A stretch of 47,590 bases of DNA from Phycisphaerales bacterium (GCA_022843545.1 JALHNL010000016.1:1-47590); one strand, 5' to 3'; numbered from the stretch's first letter, positions 1-10,244 are shown. Numbers and translations are program-made. Notes: generated by a model not told the origin, from the letters alone.

Positions 1-2
1 CG

Positions 3-1784
3 GCGGCCGGTTCCGCCGCGGCCCCCGCCTCGGCCGCCGACCGCCTCAAGGCCCTGCTCGACGAGCACGTGGAGCAGCGGCTGCGGGACGACCCGGAGTC
101 GGCCAGCACGCGCGGCGACCGCCGCTACAACGCCCTGCTCAGGGATGAGTCGCCGGAGGCGTACGCCGCGCGGCGGGCGGCGCACCGCGATCGGCTGGAG
201 CGGCTGAAGGCGATCGACGTGGCGGCTCTGAACGAGGCGGACAGGCTGAACGCGGCGCTCTTGCGGGGCGAGCTGGAGCGGTCGCTGGCGTGGGAGAGGT
301 TCAGCCCCGAGCAGATCCCCATGGACGACCGGCGCGGGCCGGCGGTGTGGCTGCCGCAACTGGGCTCGCGCGTGCCGATGAGCACGGAGCAGGACCGCGC
401 GGACTACGTGTCGCGGCTGGAGGCGATCCCGGCTTACCTCGACCAGCTCATCGTGCAGATGCGGGCGGGCCTGGCGGCGGGGCGGGTGCCGCCGAAGGTG
501 ACCGTGACGCGCGTGGCGGAGCAGGCGCGCGAGCACGCGAAGATGCAGATCTGGGGCCGGTCGGACCTGTCGGCGTTCTTTGAGCCTCTGAAGGGCCGGC
601 CCGACGGCGACGCGCTGAAGGAGCGGGCCCGCGCCGCGCTCAAGGGCCCGGTGGCTGAGGCGTTCGGGCGGCTGGCGGACTTTTTGGAGAAGGAGTACGT
701 CCCGGCGTGCCGCGACACGATCGGGGCGTCGCAGGGCGTGGACGGACCCGCGCTCTACGAACTGGCCCTCCGCGACCAGACCACCACGAACCTCAGCGCC
801 GACGAGATCCACGCGATCGGGCTGAAGGAAGTGGCCCGCATCCGGGGGCAGATGTTCCGGGTGATCGCCCGCAGCGACTTCCCGAAGAAGGACGCGCTCA
901 AGGGCGACGAACTCTTCGCGGCATTCACCGAGTATCTGCGGACCGATCCGCGGTTCTACTACACCAGCGCCGACGACCTCTTGAACGGCTACCGCGCGAT
1001 CGCCAAGCGGGCGGACGCAGAACTCCCGCGGTTCTTCCGCTTGCTGCCGCGCAATCCGTACGGCGTGCGCGCGATGCCGGAGTTCGCCGCGCCCACGTCC
1101 CCCACCGCGTACTACTACAGCGGCTCGCTCAAGAGCGGGGTGGCGGGGTTCTTCATCGCCAACACGTACCGGCTGGACCAGCGGCCCAAGTACGAGATGA
1201 TCCCGCTCACGCTGCACGAGGCGATGCCCGGGCACCACCTGGAGCGGGCGCTGACCGAAGAGCTCGAAGGCCTGCACCCGCTGCGGTCGATGCTGAGCTT
1301 CACGGGGTTCGTCGAGGGCTGGGGGCTGTACAGCGAGCGGCTGGGGCTGGAGATGGAGGGGCCGATCCTGACCGAGAAGCAGCTCGATGACGGGCTGGGG
1401 CTGGGGATGTACGCGGACCCCTACGACGACTTCGGGCGTCTGTCGTTCGAGATGTGGCGGGCTCTGCGTCTGGTGGTGGACACGGGTATTCACGCCAAGG
1501 GCTGGACGCGCGAGCGGGCGATCGAGTACATGGCGGCCAACTCCGCGCTCACTCGGGTGAACATCGAGCGCGAGGTGGACCGCTACATCGCCTGGCCCGG
1601 GCAGGCGTGCGCGTACAAACTGGGCGAACTGAAGATCCGCGAGATGCGGGCGCGGGCCGAAGAGCGACTGGGCGCGAAGTTCGACATCCGCGCGTTCCAC
1701 GACGCGATCTTGGGCGCGGGACCGCTGCCGCAGGACGTGCTGGAGACGCGTGTGAACGAGTGGATCGCCGGCGGCGGGAAGTGA
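3..1784 (+). CDS. DUF885 family metallopeptidase-like protein (5' partial)
   Basis: The reading frame is open to the left edge, so the true start lies outside the window. A GTG at 69 is available, but the in-frame codons before it encode an Ala/Ser/Pro stretch running into a helix, which looks like the region just after a signal peptide or lipoprotein linker rather than untranslated DNA. The family is recognised from the block HEAMPGHHLE (about codons 1218-1247), the characteristic HExxPGHH zinc-site-like motif of DUF885 proteins, followed by a VEGWGLYSE block typical of the same family. These are large helical, presumably zinc-dependent peptidases, usually exported in Gram-negative bacteria; substrates are mostly unknown. 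The downstream MazG-like gene starts 25 bp after the stop but has no obvious functional link. Family call is firm; catalytic role is inferred. Confidence 0.85.
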   Translation, partial: AAGSAAAPASAADRLKALLDEHVEQRLRDDPESASTRGDRRYNALLRDESPEAYAARRAAHRDRLERLKAIDVAALNEADRLNAALLRGELERSLAWERFSPEQIPMDDRRGPAVWLPQLGSRVPMSTEQDRADYVSRLEAIPAYLDQLIVQMRAGLAAGRVPPKVTVTRVAEQAREHAKMQIWGRSDLSAFFEPLKGRPDGDALKERARAALKGPVAEAFGRLADFLEKEYVPACRDTIGASQGVDGPALYELALRDQTTTNLSADEIHAIGLKEVARIRGQMFRVIARSDFPKKDALKGDELFAAFTEYLRTDPRFYYTSADDLLNGYRAIAKRADAELPRFFRLLPRNPYGVRAMPEFAAPTSPTAYYYSGSLKSGVAGFFIANTYRLDQRPKYEMIPLTLHEAMPGHHLERALTEELEGLHPLRSMLSFTGFVEGWGLYSERLGLEMEGPILTEKQLDDGLGLGMYADPYDDFGRLSFEMWRALRLVVDTGIHAKGWTRERAIEYMAANSALTRVNIEREVDRYIAWPGQACAYKLGELKIREMRARAEERLGAKFDIRAFHDAILGAGPLPQDVLETRVNEWIAGGGK

Positions 1785-1809
1785 GCGAAGCCCCGCTCTA
1801 CCCTGCTTC

Positions 1810-2115
1810 ATGGCTGATCTCACCGTCCGCGCGTTCCAAGACCTGATCCGCGAGAAGTACTACGCCACCGACAGCGCCCGCGGCGTGCCGGCGACGTTCA
1901 TGTGGTTCATCGAGGAAGTGGGCGAGCTCTCCACCGCGCTGGCCGAGAACGGGCCGGGCAAGACCCCCACGCCGGAACAGAAGGCCAACCTGAGCGAGGA
2001 GTTCGCCGACGTGTTCGCGTGGCTGTGCACGCTGGCGAACATCAGCGGGGTGGACATGAGCAAGGCGCTGGAGAAGTACACGGTGAAGGGCGTGAAGGAT
2101 GGGGTGAAGACGTGA
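1810..2115 (+). CDS. MazG-like nucleotide pyrophosphohydrolase
   Basis: A compact 101-residue all-alpha protein of the MazG/NTP pyrophosphohydrolase superfamily. The metal-binding signature is visible as E35-E36-x-x-E39 on one helix and E63-E64-x-x-D67 on the next, the EExxE...ExxD arrangement that holds Mg2+ for cleaving nucleoside triphosphates to monophosphate and pyrophosphate. Only one MazG-like domain is present, so it belongs with the short house-cleaning enzymes rather than with the two-domain MazG. The ATG at 1810 begins 25 bp after the upstream stop, and the reading frame ends 45 bp before the convergent argC stop. The nucleotide substrate (canonical, methylated or oxidised) cannot be read from sequence. 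Confidence 0.82.
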   Translation: MADLTVRAFQDLIREKYYATDSARGVPATFMWFIEEVGELSTALAENGPGKTPTPEQKANLSEEFADVFAWLCTLANISGVDMSKALEKYTVKGVKDGVKT

Positions 2116-2126
2116 GATGAATGAAG

Positions 2127-2151
2127 GCGGGGACCGTCCGGCTCACCCCGC
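2127..2151. terminator. Possible bidirectional hairpin between convergent genes
   Basis: GCGGGG (2127-2132) and CCCCGC (2146-2151) form a perfect 6-bp stem with a 13-base loop in the 45-bp gap between the MazG-like gene and argC, which converge here. There is no T-run on either side, so intrinsic termination is uncertain; position is the main argument. Confidence 0.3.
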
Positions 2152-2160
2152 AAGGCTTGC

Positions 2161-3204
2161 TCACCCCAGCCCCTCCCACTCCGCGCAGCCCAGCATCAGA
2201 TTCGCGTTCTGCACTGCCTGGCCGCTGGCCCCCTTCACGAGGTTGTCGATGGCCGCGATGATGACCGCCCGCCCGTGGACCACGCGGGCGTTGACGTGGA
2301 CCTGGTTGGTGTGCTGCACGTCGCGCAGGGTCGGTGCGTCGGCGCGAACGCTCACGAAGCGCTCGCCGGCGTAGGCCTCGCGCAGAGCGCTCATGAGTGC
2401 TTCGGTGGTGACGCCGGGGGCGGGGGTGGCGTAGATCGTCTCGAGAATCCCGCGTGTCACGGGCAAGAGGTGGGGAACGAAGAGCGCGGAGGCCTCTCGC
2501 CCCTGGTCGGCCGAACCACCCAGCATGCGGAGCGTCTGCTCGATCTCCGGCTGATGGCGGTGGACGCCGATGCCGTAGGCGCTGAAGTTCTCGTTGGCTT
2601 CGGGGTAGTGCAGGTTGGGCTTGGGGTCGCGCCCCGCGCCGCTGACGCCCGAGGCGGCGCTGATGATGATGCCTGTGCGATCGACCAGCCCCGCGCGAAG
2701 AAGAGGGATCAGCGCGGTCGCCGCGGCGGTGGGATAGCAGCCGGGATTCGCGACCAGACGGGCGGATCGCACCCGGTCGCGGGCGTGCTCGGTGAGGCCG
2801 TAGACCGCGTGCTCCAGGCCCGCGGCGTCGTGGTGCTCATGCCCGTAGGCGGCGGCGTAGACCGCGGGGTCGAGCAGGCGGTAGGCGGCGGAGAGATCCA
2901 CGACCTTCACGCCGCGCTTGAGCAGCGCGGGCGCGTGGGTCATCGCGGCTTCGTGGGGCAGGCACAGAAAGGCGAGCGAGCAGCGCTTGGCGATCGCGTC
3001 GTGATCGATTTTCTCACACTGGGGGTTTACGCCCACGGCCTGCAGGCGGCCCGACAGCCGCGGGAACTCGGCGTCGATCCGCGGCGGATTGTCGCGTGCG
3101 CTCCCCAGGCACTCGATCCGCAGCGACGGGTGACGCAGCAGACTCTCGATGAGTTCAAGACCGGTGTAGCCCGTGGGCCCGAGGATGGCGACGCGGTGTG
3201 ACAT
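2161..3204 (-). CDS. argC: N-acetyl-gamma-glutamyl-phosphate reductase
   Basis: Catalyses the NADPH-dependent reduction of N-acetylglutamyl-5-phosphate to the semialdehyde, third step of arginine biosynthesis, in the cytoplasm. The 347-residue length is normal for the long-type ArgC. The N-terminal Rossmann motif GPTGYTGLEL (residues 9-18) binds NADP, and the catalytic cysteine sits in NPGCYPTA (C156). A histidine-containing GVHRHQPEI block supplies the second catalytic region. A GGAG element lies about 12 bases before the ATG. No other arg gene is in the window, so the pathway genes are dispersed; the cobalamin adenosyltransferase gene lies 45 bp upstream on the same strand and could share the transcript. 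Confidence 0.95.
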   Translation of the reverse strand: MSHRVAILGPTGYTGLELIESLLRHPSLRIECLGSARDNPPRIDAEFPRLSGRLQAVGVNPQCEKIDHDAIAKRCSLAFLCLPHEAAMTHAPALLKRGVKVVDLSAAYRLLDPAVYAAAYGHEHHDAAGLEHAVYGLTEHARDRVRSARLVANPGCYPTAAATALIPLLRAGLVDRTGIIISAASGVSGAGRDPKPNLHYPEANENFSAYGIGVHRHQPEIEQTLRMLGGSADQGREASALFVPHLLPVTRGILETIYATPAPGVTTEALMSALREAYAGERFVSVRADAPTLRDVQHTNQVHVNARVVHGRAVIIAAIDNLVKGASGQAVQNANLMLGCAEWEGLG

Positions 3205-3249
3205 GGTCGATTGTTGCTCCAGGGCAAGGGCCAGACCCGCTGGGCGGGT

Positions 3250-3864
3250 TCATTTCCGGCTGGCGCCGGGGACCCACAGCACGTCGCCCTTGCCGTCGTC
3301 GTTGGCCACCCGTCCCAGCACAAAGAGGAGATCCGACAGGCGGTTGAGGTACTTGATCGTCTCGGGGTTCGTGCTCTCGGATTGCTCGCTGAGCAGCGTG
3401 ACACCGATGCGTTCGGCGCGGCGCGTCACCGTCCGGGCCACGTGCAGGGCGCAGGCGAGGGCCGAGCCGCCGGGCAATACGAAGGAGTTGAGCGGGGCAA
3501 GCCGGTCGTTGTAGAGGTCGATGGCCTCCTCCAGGCGCTGCGTCTGCGAGGGCAGCACGCGCAGGCGCGACTTGGCGCCAGCCTTGTCGCCTTTCTCCGC
3601 CTTGTCGATGGGGCAGCACAGGTCGGCGCCCACGTCGAAGAGATCATTCTGGATTGACCGCAATAGGTCGCCGATGCGGGCGGTGGCGCTGCCCGGGCTG
3701 GCGGCGGCGCACAGGTTCACGCACACGCCCAGCGCGGCGTTGGCCTCGTCGACCGTGCCATAGGCCTCCACCCGCGGGTCATCCTTGCTGACGCGCTTGC
3801 CGTCGCCCAGCCCGGTGGTGCCGGCGTCGCCGGTCTTGGTGTATATTCGGTTGAGCTTGACCAT
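3250..3864 (-). CDS. PduO-type cob(I)alamin adenosyltransferase
   Basis: Transfers the 5'-deoxyadenosyl group of ATP to cob(I)alamin, giving coenzyme B12 in the cytoplasm. The N-terminal block beginning MVKLNRIYTKTGDAGTTGLG is the ATP-binding signature of the PduO/MMAB family. The second family signature, ARTVTRRAER followed by NRLSDLLFVLGR, is intact near residues 143-195. Length (204 aa) is usual for stand-alone enzymes. The gene is divergent from recJ with only 39 bp between the two start codons, so the promoters must overlap or be absent from one side. The presence of this enzyme implies that the cell has at least one adenosylcobalamin-dependent enzyme elsewhere. Confidence 0.92.
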   Translation of the reverse strand: MVKLNRIYTKTGDAGTTGLGDGKRVSKDDPRVEAYGTVDEANAALGVCVNLCAAASPGSATARIGDLLRSIQNDLFDVGADLCCPIDKAEKGDKAGAKSRLRVLPSQTQRLEEAIDLYNDRLAPLNSFVLPGGSALACALHVARTVTRRAERIGVTLLSEQSESTNPETIKYLNRLSDLLFVLGRVANDDGKGDVLWVPGASRK

Positions 3865-3903
3865 GGGTCGGCCTTTCGACAGCGCGGGCGACAGGAGGTT
3901 GCC

Positions 3904-5727
3904 GTGAGCGTCACGAGCACAGCGGCGGGATCAAGCGGAGTGTACCGGGTGCGGGAGAAGGGCGAAGTCCGGTCGGCGGAGGCGGGCGCGGGGCGCGGGC
4001 TGCTGCGCCGCTGGGCGTGGCGCAGCCCTGTTCATTCTCCCCGCGCCGGCGGCGAGGGGCTCGCGGAAGCCGTGCTGCTGGCTCGCGGGCTGGCCGGCGA
4101 GGCGGCGTCTCGCTTTCTTGAACCCAAACTCACGCACCTGCACGATCCGTCGCTGATCCCTGATCTTGATCGCGCGGCGGAACGCCTGCTGAACGCGCTC
4201 AAGGCCGGCGAGCCGGTGGTCATCTACGGCGACTATGACGTTGACGGCGTGACCGCTACGGCGATCCTGTTCCACACCTTCCGCGCGATCGCCCCCGAGG
4301 CCCGGGTGAGCACGTACGTCCCCCACCGCGTGGACGAGGGATACGGCGTTCACACCGCGGCGCTCGAGACGCTCGCGGCGCAAGGTGCGAAGGTGGTGGT
4401 GACGGTGGACTGCGGCGTGTCGGCGATCGCCCCCGCCAAGCGGGCTCGCGAACTGGGTCTGGACCTGATCGTGACCGACCACCACAACCCGCCCGCGCGG
4501 CTGGAAGACCTGCCCGAGGCCTTCGCGGTGGTGCATCCGCGGAGGCCGGATTCGCGCTACCCCTTCGGCGAACTCTCGGGCGCGGGCGTGGCATTCAAAC
4601 TCGCCTGGCGGCTGGCGACGATGCACTCGGGCGCGATCAAGGTCAACAAGGGGCTGCAGACGCTGCTGCTGGACCTGCTGCCCTTCGCGGCGCTGGGGGC
4701 GATCGCCGACGTGGTGCCGCTGGTGGACGAGAACCGCGTGATCGCGTGGGCGGGCCTGGGGCGGATGAGATCGTCGCCGGTGGCGGGGCTGGGCGCGCTC
4801 ATCAGGGCCTCCAGTCTCGATGCGCCGAAGGTGAGTTCGTGGGACGTGGGATTCAAACTGGCCCCGCGTCTGAACGCCTCGGGGCGCATGGCGCACGCGG
4901 CGGCCGCCGTCGAACTCTTCACCACCGCCACGCCCGAGCGTGCCCGCGAGATCGCCGAGGACCTCGAGAAGCACAACCACGAGCGGCGCGCGGTGGAGGC
5001 GAAGATCTTTGAGCAGGCCGCGGAGATGGCCGCGCGCGCGGGCATGGACCGCGACGACCGCCGCGCGGTGGTGCTCGCCCACGCCGAGTGGCATCCGGGC
5101 GTGGTGGGCATCGTGTGCTCGCGGCTGGTGGAGCGGTTCGGGCGGCCGGCGATCCTGCTCGCTCTCAGCGAGGGCTCGGCGCACGGCTCATGCCGATCCA
5201 TCCCGGGCTACCCCATCGTGACCGGGCTGGCCTCCGCCGCCCCGCTGCTCACGAAGTTCGGCGGGCACGACATGGCGGCGGGCCTGGCGCTGGACGCCGC
5301 GAACGTGCCCGCGTTCGTCGAGGCCTTCACCGCGCACGCCAACGCGGCGATCAGCGTCGAGCAGCTCACCCCCACGCTCACGATCGACGCGGCGGCGGAC
5401 CTGGGCGAACTCACCGTCGGCGCGGTGAAGAGCCTGGAGCAACTGGAGCCGCACGGCGCGGGCAACCCGGGCGTGAGTGTGCTGGTGCGCGGGGCCCAGA
5501 TCGCGGCCCCGCCCGCGCCGCTGGGCGCAACGGGCAAGCACCTGGCCATGACGCTCCGCGCGCCCGGGCAGGTGAGTGTCACCCGCGTGGTCGGCTGGAA
5601 CTGGGGCCCGCGCCGAGCCGAACTGGTCAGCGGGCAACGGGTGGACGCGGTGGTCTGCCCGGCCATCTCCACCTTCGGGGGCGGCGCGAAGGTGGAGCCG
5701 GAACTCAAGGACCTGCGGCTGCTGTAG
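3904..5727 (+). CDS. recJ: Single-stranded-DNA-specific exonuclease RecJ
   Basis: A 5'-to-3' ssDNA exonuclease of the DHH phosphoesterase superfamily that acts in recombinational and mismatch repair. Motifs follow in the expected order: YGDYDVDGVTAT (motif I), VTVDCG (II), IVTDHH (III, the DHH triad), LGAIADVVPL (IV) and NASGRM, then the DHHA1-type KFGGHDMAAG block, then a C-terminal OB-like portion. At 607 residues it is slightly longer than the E. coli enzyme, the excess being a basic/Ala-rich N-terminus. The GTG start is supported by AGGAGG at 3893-3898, five bases upstream. A conserved-looking frame and all motifs suggest a functional enzyme. Confidence 0.94.
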   Translation: MSVTSTAAGSSGVYRVREKGEVRSAEAGAGRGLLRRWAWRSPVHSPRAGGEGLAEAVLLARGLAGEAASRFLEPKLTHLHDPSLIPDLDRAAERLLNALKAGEPVVIYGDYDVDGVTATAILFHTFRAIAPEARVSTYVPHRVDEGYGVHTAALETLAAQGAKVVVTVDCGVSAIAPAKRARELGLDLIVTDHHNPPARLEDLPEAFAVVHPRRPDSRYPFGELSGAGVAFKLAWRLATMHSGAIKVNKGLQTLLLDLLPFAALGAIADVVPLVDENRVIAWAGLGRMRSSPVAGLGALIRASSLDAPKVSSWDVGFKLAPRLNASGRMAHAAAAVELFTTATPERAREIAEDLEKHNHERRAVEAKIFEQAAEMAARAGMDRDDRRAVVLAHAEWHPGVVGIVCSRLVERFGRPAILLALSEGSAHGSCRSIPGYPIVTGLASAAPLLTKFGGHDMAAGLALDAANVPAFVEAFTAHANAAISVEQLTPTLTIDAAADLGELTVGAVKSLEQLEPHGAGNPGVSVLVRGAQIAAPPAPLGATGKHLAMTLRAPGQVSVTRVVGWNWGPRRAELVSGQRVDAVVCPAISTFGGGAKVEPELKDLRLL

Positions 5728-5794
5728 GGCCCGAGAGGGGCGGAGAGGCTGCCCACCCGGACACGCGCTAAAATGAAGCTGAAGGAGCCCCGCC

Positions 5795-7033
5795 ATGACC
5801 ACCATGTCCCCCGCGCCCGCGGCCCACGTGAAGCCCAGCAACGACCCGCTGCAGCTCATCGATGTTGACCACGTGCAGTTCTACGTCGGCAACGCCAAGC
5901 AGGCCGCGTTCTTCTACGCCCACTGCTTCGGCTTCCAGATCGAGCAGGTGGGCGACCTCACCAGCGGCTATCGCGACGCGGCGCACTACCTGCTCACGCA
6001 GGGGAACATCCGGTTCATCCTCACCTCGGGCCTGTCGCCCACGCACCCGTCGAACATGGAAGTGGCGATGTTCGGCGACGGCGTAAAGGACATCGCCTTC
6101 ACCGTGTTTGACGCGGAGAAGGCCTACGAGCGCGCGGTGAAGAACGGCGCCGAGAGCGCGTACGAGCCGCGGGTGTACAAGGACGATCAGGGCACGGTGA
6201 GGATGGCGGCGATCAAGACCTTCGGGCGCGTGGTGCACACGTTTGTGTCGCGAACCGGGGCGTACGACCTGACCAAGGTGAAGCAGGGCGGGCTCTTCAA
6301 GCCGCGCTTCCGGAAGATGGAGATGGGCGGCAGCGGCCACAACGCGGCCATCTCGCCCGTCGTGTCCATCAATGAGTACAACAAGAAGAACCCCTGCGGG
6401 CTCAAGTACGTGGACCACCTGGTGGGCAACGTCGAACTGGGCAAGATGAACTACTGGGTCAAGTTCTACGAGGACGTGCTCGAGTTCTCGATGTTCAAGC
6501 ACTTTGACGACAAGGACATCGCCACCGACTTCTCGGCGCTGATGTCCAAGGTCATGGCCAGCGGCAACAACCTCATCAAGATCCCCATCAACGAGCCCGC
6601 GCCGGGCAAGAAGAAGAGCCAGGTGCAGGAGTACCTCGACTGGCACAGCAACACCCCCGGCGTGCAGCACCTGGCCCTTCGCACCGATGACGAGCTGCAC
6701 TCCATCGCCGCCTTGCGCGCCCGCGGCGTCGACTTCCTCACCCTGCCCGACACGTACTACGAGAAGGTCTGGGACCGCGTGAACGGCACGCTCAAGACCC
6801 ACGGCAAGCCCGAGGTGAAGGAAGACCACAAGAAGATCCACGACCTGGGCATCCTCGTCGACGCGGACGACGAGGGGTACCTGCTGCAACTGTTCACCAA
6901 GCCCCTGCAGGACCGCCCCACGCTGTTCTTCGAGATCATCTGCCGCCGCGGGTCGCAGAGCTTCGGGAAGGGGAACTTCAAGGCGCTGTTCGAGGCTCTG
7001 GAGCACGAGCAGGCGCGGCGGGGCAATCTTTAA
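5795..7033 (+). CDS. hppD: 4-hydroxyphenylpyruvate dioxygenase
   Basis: Non-haem Fe(II) dioxygenase converting 4-hydroxyphenylpyruvate to homogentisate in tyrosine catabolism and, in some lineages, towards quinone/tocopherol head groups. The two vicinal-oxygen-chelate halves are visible, and the facial triad can be assigned to H208 (YVDHLVGNV), H292 (GVQHLAL) and E380 (FFEIICRRG), with the family's C-terminal GKGNFKALFEALE helix behind it. The length, 412 aa, is at the upper end of the bacterial range because of an N-terminal leader of about 20 residues. The ATG is preceded by AAGGAG at good spacing. No homogentisate dioxygenase or fumarylacetoacetase lies nearby, so the fate of homogentisate cannot be told from this window. 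Confidence 0.95.
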   Translation: MTTMSPAPAAHVKPSNDPLQLIDVDHVQFYVGNAKQAAFFYAHCFGFQIEQVGDLTSGYRDAAHYLLTQGNIRFILTSGLSPTHPSNMEVAMFGDGVKDIAFTVFDAEKAYERAVKNGAESAYEPRVYKDDQGTVRMAAIKTFGRVVHTFVSRTGAYDLTKVKQGGLFKPRFRKMEMGGSGHNAAISPVVSINEYNKKNPCGLKYVDHLVGNVELGKMNYWVKFYEDVLEFSMFKHFDDKDIATDFSALMSKVMASGNNLIKIPINEPAPGKKKSQVQEYLDWHSNTPGVQHLALRTDDELHSIAALRARGVDFLTLPDTYYEKVWDRVNGTLKTHGKPEVKEDHKKIHDLGILVDADDEGYLLQLFTKPLQDRPTLFFEIICRRGSQSFGKGNFKALFEALEHEQARRGNL

Positions 7034-7067
7034 GCGGGACTTCGCCCACAACCCAGCCCCATCAGAG

Positions 7068-7096
7068 CTCCCGACTTCAGCCGGGGGTTCTTTCCT
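7068..7096 (+). terminator. Probable intrinsic terminator after hppD
   Basis: CTCCCG (7068-7073) and CGGGGG (7082-7087) give a 6-bp stem including one G-T pair, with an 8-base loop, followed directly by the pyrimidine run TTCTTTCC. It sits 35 bp after the hppD stop, in the 205-bp gap before gcvP; the rest of that gap shows only a possible CTATCCT promoter-like box at 7199-7205. Confidence 0.45.
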
Positions 7097-7238
7097 ATCC
7101 CGTCCGACACCCTATCAACATCCGCCCGGGCGTCGTGCTCGAAGGGGCTAGGGCCACCTCCGCGCACCCGTCGCGTCATGTCTTGCGCGCTCCCCGCTCC
7201 TATCCTTCCGCAAACTCACGCACCCCACCGAGACCTCC

Positions 7239-10200
7239 ATGTCCACCACCCCCACCCACGCCTCCGCCGCGTCCGGCGCGGCCGCCGCCAACGGGCATTC
7301 CGCCTCCCACAGCCACGCCGCCTTCCGCCACCCGGACCCGGCCCCGCTGCAGCCCACCGACGGCTTCATCCACCGCCATATCGGACCCAGCGAGGCCGAC
7401 ATCGCCGACATGCTGGCCGAAGTGGGCTACCCCTCGCTGGACGCCTTCACCGACGCCGTGGTGCCCGCCGACATCCGCCTCAAGAAGCCGCTGAACGTGG
7501 GCCCGTGGCGCGGCGAGCACGAGCTGCTGAACGAACTCAAGGCTATCGCGGGCAAGAACCAGGTCTTCCGCTCATTCATCGGCATGGGCTATCACGGCAC
7601 GATCACCCCGCCGGTGATCCAGCGCAACGTGCTGGAGAACCCGGGGTGGTACACGCAGTACACGCCGTATCAGGCCGAGATCGCGCAGGGCCGCCTCGAG
7701 GCGCTGTTGAACTTCCAGACGATGGTGAGCGACCTGACGGGCCTGCCGCTGGCGGGCGCGTCGCTGCTGGACGAGGGCACCGCCGCCGCTGAAGCGATGG
7801 CGATGTGCTACTCGATCAGCGGCGGTCACGGCTCGGCGCGCGACACCTTCCTGATCGCCGACGACTGCCACCCCCAGACCATCGCGGTCGTCAAGACCCG
7901 CGGCGAGTCGCTGGGCGTAACGATCAAGACCGTCACCCTGCCCCGCGGCGGGCCGGATGCGGGCCTCAAGGGGCTCGACCTGTCGAAGGTCTGCGGCGTG
8001 CTCGTGCAGTATCCGACCACCGACGGGCGAGTGGAGTGCTTCGACCGCGTGTGCGAGATCGTGCACGCCGGCGGCGCCACGGTGGTGGCCGCGGCTGATC
8101 TGCTCGCGCTCACGCTGCTGAAGCCCCCGGGCGAATGGGGCGGCGGCGGGGCCGACATCGTCGTGGGTTCGGCGCAGCGCTTCGGCGTGCCCATGGGCTT
8201 CGGCGGGCCGCACGCGGCCTTCATCGCCACCAAAACCGAGCACTCGCGGCGCATGCCCGGCCGCCTGATCGGTGTCTCCAAGGACGCCCAGGGCAACACC
8301 GCCTTGCGCATGGCGATCCAGACCCGCGAGCAGCACATCAAGCGCGACAAGGCCACCAGCAACATCTGCACCGCCCAAGCCCTGCTGGCGATCATGGCCA
8401 GCCTCTACGCCTGCTACCACGGGCCCGAGGGCCTGCGGCGCATCGCCCTGCGCGTCCACACGCTCACGCAGACGCTCCGCGCCGGGCTGCTCAAGCTCGG
8501 GCACGCCATCGCCGAGGACCTGGTCTTCGACACGCTGCGCGTCAAGGTCGCCGGCAAGCACACCGCGGCTCAGGTCATTCAGAACGCCCGCGCCAAGCGC
8601 ATCAACCTCCGCGACTTCGGCGACGGCACGCTGGGCGTGGCCCTCGACGAAGCCACCACCACCGCGGATCTGCGCGACTTGCTCGCCGCATTCGGCGGCG
8701 GCGCAGAGGACCTCGCGGCCCTGGCCGCCGGCGCGCGGGTGGCCCTGCCTCCGGCCTTTGCCCGCCAGAGCGGGTACCTCACCCACCCGGTCTTCAACAC
8801 CCACCACAGCGAGCACGAACTCACCCGCTACATCTTCAAGCTCATGGGGCGCGACCTGAGCCTCACCCACAGCATGATCCCGCTGGGCTCGTGCACCATG
8901 AAGCTCAACGCCACCAGCGAGATGCTCCCGGTCACCTGGTCCGAGTTCGGCGCGATCCACCCCTTCGCGCCCGCCGAGCAGACCCGCGGGTACGCCGAGT
9001 TGTTCCGCACGCTGGAGGCGTGGCTCGCGGATATCACGGGCTTCGCCGCCGTCAGCCTGCAGCCCAACGCCGGCTCGCAGGGTGAGTACGCCGGGCTGGT
9101 CGTCATCCGCGCGTATCACCAGTCGCGCGGCGACCACCACCGCACCGTCTGCCTCATCCCCGACAGCGCCCACGGCACCAACCCCGCCAGCGCGGTCATC
9201 GCCGGCTTCAGCGTCGTGCCCGTCAAGTGCGACACGATGGGCAATGTGGACATCCCCGACCTGAAGGCCAAGGCCCAGCAGCACGCCAAGGACCTGGGCG
9301 CCCTCATGGTCACCTACCCCTCCACTCACGGCGTCTTTGAGGCCGGCATCCGCGAGATCTGCCGGATCGTCCATGAGAATGGCGGGCAGGTGTACATGGA
9401 CGGCGCGAACATGAACGCCCAGGTCGGGCTCACCAGCCCGGGCGCGATCGGCGCGGACGTGTGCCACCTCAACCTCCACAAGACGTTCTGCATCCCCCAC
9501 GGCGGCGGCGGGCCCGGCATGGGCCCCATCGGCGTGGCGGCGCACTTGGCGCCCTTCCTCCCCGGCCATCCCGTCGTGACGCCCAACGCGAGCCCCAAGG
9601 CCATCGGCCCCATCAGCGCCGCGCCCTGGGGCAGCGCCAGCATCCTCACCATCAGCTGGGTCTACATCGCGCTCATGGGCTCCGATGGCCTCAAGAAGGC
9701 CACCCAGGTCGCCATGCTCAACGCCAACTACATGGCCAAGCGTCTCTCCAAGCACTACGGGCTGCTCTACACCGGTCAGCACGGCCTGGTCGCCCACGAG
9801 TTCATCCTCGACTGCCGCCCGTTCCAGGCCCTCGTCGGCATCAAGCCCGACGACATCGCCAAGCGCCTCATGGACTTCGGCTTCCACGCCCCCACCATGT
9901 CGTGGCCCGTCCCCGGCACACTCATGATCGAGCCCACCGAGAGCGAGCCCAAGGCCGAGCTCGACCGGTTCATCGATGCGATGGTCACGATCCGCCAGGA
10001 GATCGGGGCGATCGAGCGCGGCGATTGGCCCCGCGAGGACAACCCGCTCAAGAACGCCCCCCACACCGCCGCGGTCTGCACCGCCGACGAGTGGACGCGT
10101 CCGTACCCCCGCTCGGTGGCGGCCTTCCCCGCCGCCTGGCTGCGGGACCACAAGTTCTGGCCCGCCGTGGGCCGGGTTGACAACGCTTACGGCGACCGCA

Positions 10201-10244
10201 ACCTGGTCTGCACGTGCCCGCCGATGAGCGCGTACGGGTCCTGA
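7239..10244 (+). CDS. gcvP: Glycine dehydrogenase (decarboxylating), full-length P protein
   Basis: The P protein of the glycine cleavage system: a PLP enzyme that decarboxylates glycine and passes the aminomethyl group to lipoyl-GcvH. At 1001 residues it is the single-chain form, equivalent to fused GcvPA and GcvPB. The N-terminal half carries the RHIGPS and [18 protein letters not shown] blocks; the C-terminal half has the PLP-lysine motif [18 protein letters not shown] with the Schiff-base lysine at K748. An unusual Ala/His-rich leader of about 40 residues precedes the conserved start. GcvT, GcvH and Lpd are not in the window. No glycine-riboswitch-like tandem structure is apparent in the short upstream gap. 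Confidence 0.97.
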   Translation: MSTTPTHASAASGAAAANGHSASHSHAAFRHPDPAPLQPTDGFIHRHIGPSEADIADMLAEVGYPSLDAFTDAVVPADIRLKKPLNVGPWRGEHELLNELKAIAGKNQVFRSFIGMGYHGTITPPVIQRNVLENPGWYTQYTPYQAEIAQGRLEALLNFQTMVSDLTGLPLAGASLLDEGTAAAEAMAMCYSISGGHGSARDTFLIADDCHPQTIAVVKTRGESLGVTIKTVTLPRGGPDAGLKGLDLSKVCGVLVQYPTTDGRVECFDRVCEIVHAGGATVVAAADLLALTLLKPPGEWGGGGADIVVGSAQRFGVPMGFGGPHAAFIATKTEHSRRMPGRLIGVSKDAQGNTALRMAIQTREQHIKRDKATSNICTAQALLAIMASLYACYHGPEGLRRIALRVHTLTQTLRAGLLKLGHAIAEDLVFDTLRVKVAGKHTAAQVIQNARAKRINLRDFGDGTLGVALDEATTTADLRDLLAAFGGGAEDLAALAAGARVALPPAFARQSGYLTHPVFNTHHSEHELTRYIFKLMGRDLSLTHSMIPLGSCTMKLNATSEMLPVTWSEFGAIHPFAPAEQTRGYAELFRTLEAWLADITGFAAVSLQPNAGSQGEYAGLVVIRAYHQSRGDHHRTVCLIPDSAHGTNPASAVIAGFSVVPVKCDTMGNVDIPDLKAKAQQHAKDLGALMVTYPSTHGVFEAGIREICRIVHENGGQVYMDGANMNAQVGLTSPGAIGADVCHLNLHKTFCIPHGGGGPGMGPIGVAAHLAPFLPGHPVVTPNASPKAIGPISAAPWGSASILTISWVYIALMGSDGLKKATQVAMLNANYMAKRLSKHYGLLYTGQHGLVAHEFILDCRPFQALVGIKPDDIAKRLMDFGFHAPTMSWPVPGTLMIEPTESEPKAELDRFIDAMVTIRQEIGAIERGDWPREDNPLKNAPHTAAVCTADEWTRPYPRSVAAFPAAWLRDHKFWPAVGRVDNAYGDRNLVCTCPPMSAYGS

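Noticed and set aside
2275-3201. Long open frame on the plus strand across argC
   Set aside because: It is a shadow of argC, a product of high GC content; composition is Gly/Asp/Arg-rich without family motifs, whereas the minus strand shows clear ArgC motifs.
5769-5774. TAAAAT as a -10 element for hppD
   Set aside because: No -35-like hexamer at 16-18 bases upstream, and the implied start would lie almost at the ribosome binding site.
7034-7238. Possible glycine riboswitch before gcvP
   Set aside because: The 205-bp gap holds a terminator and pyrimidine-rich DNA, but I could not find the conserved paired aptamer cores of a glycine riboswitch.
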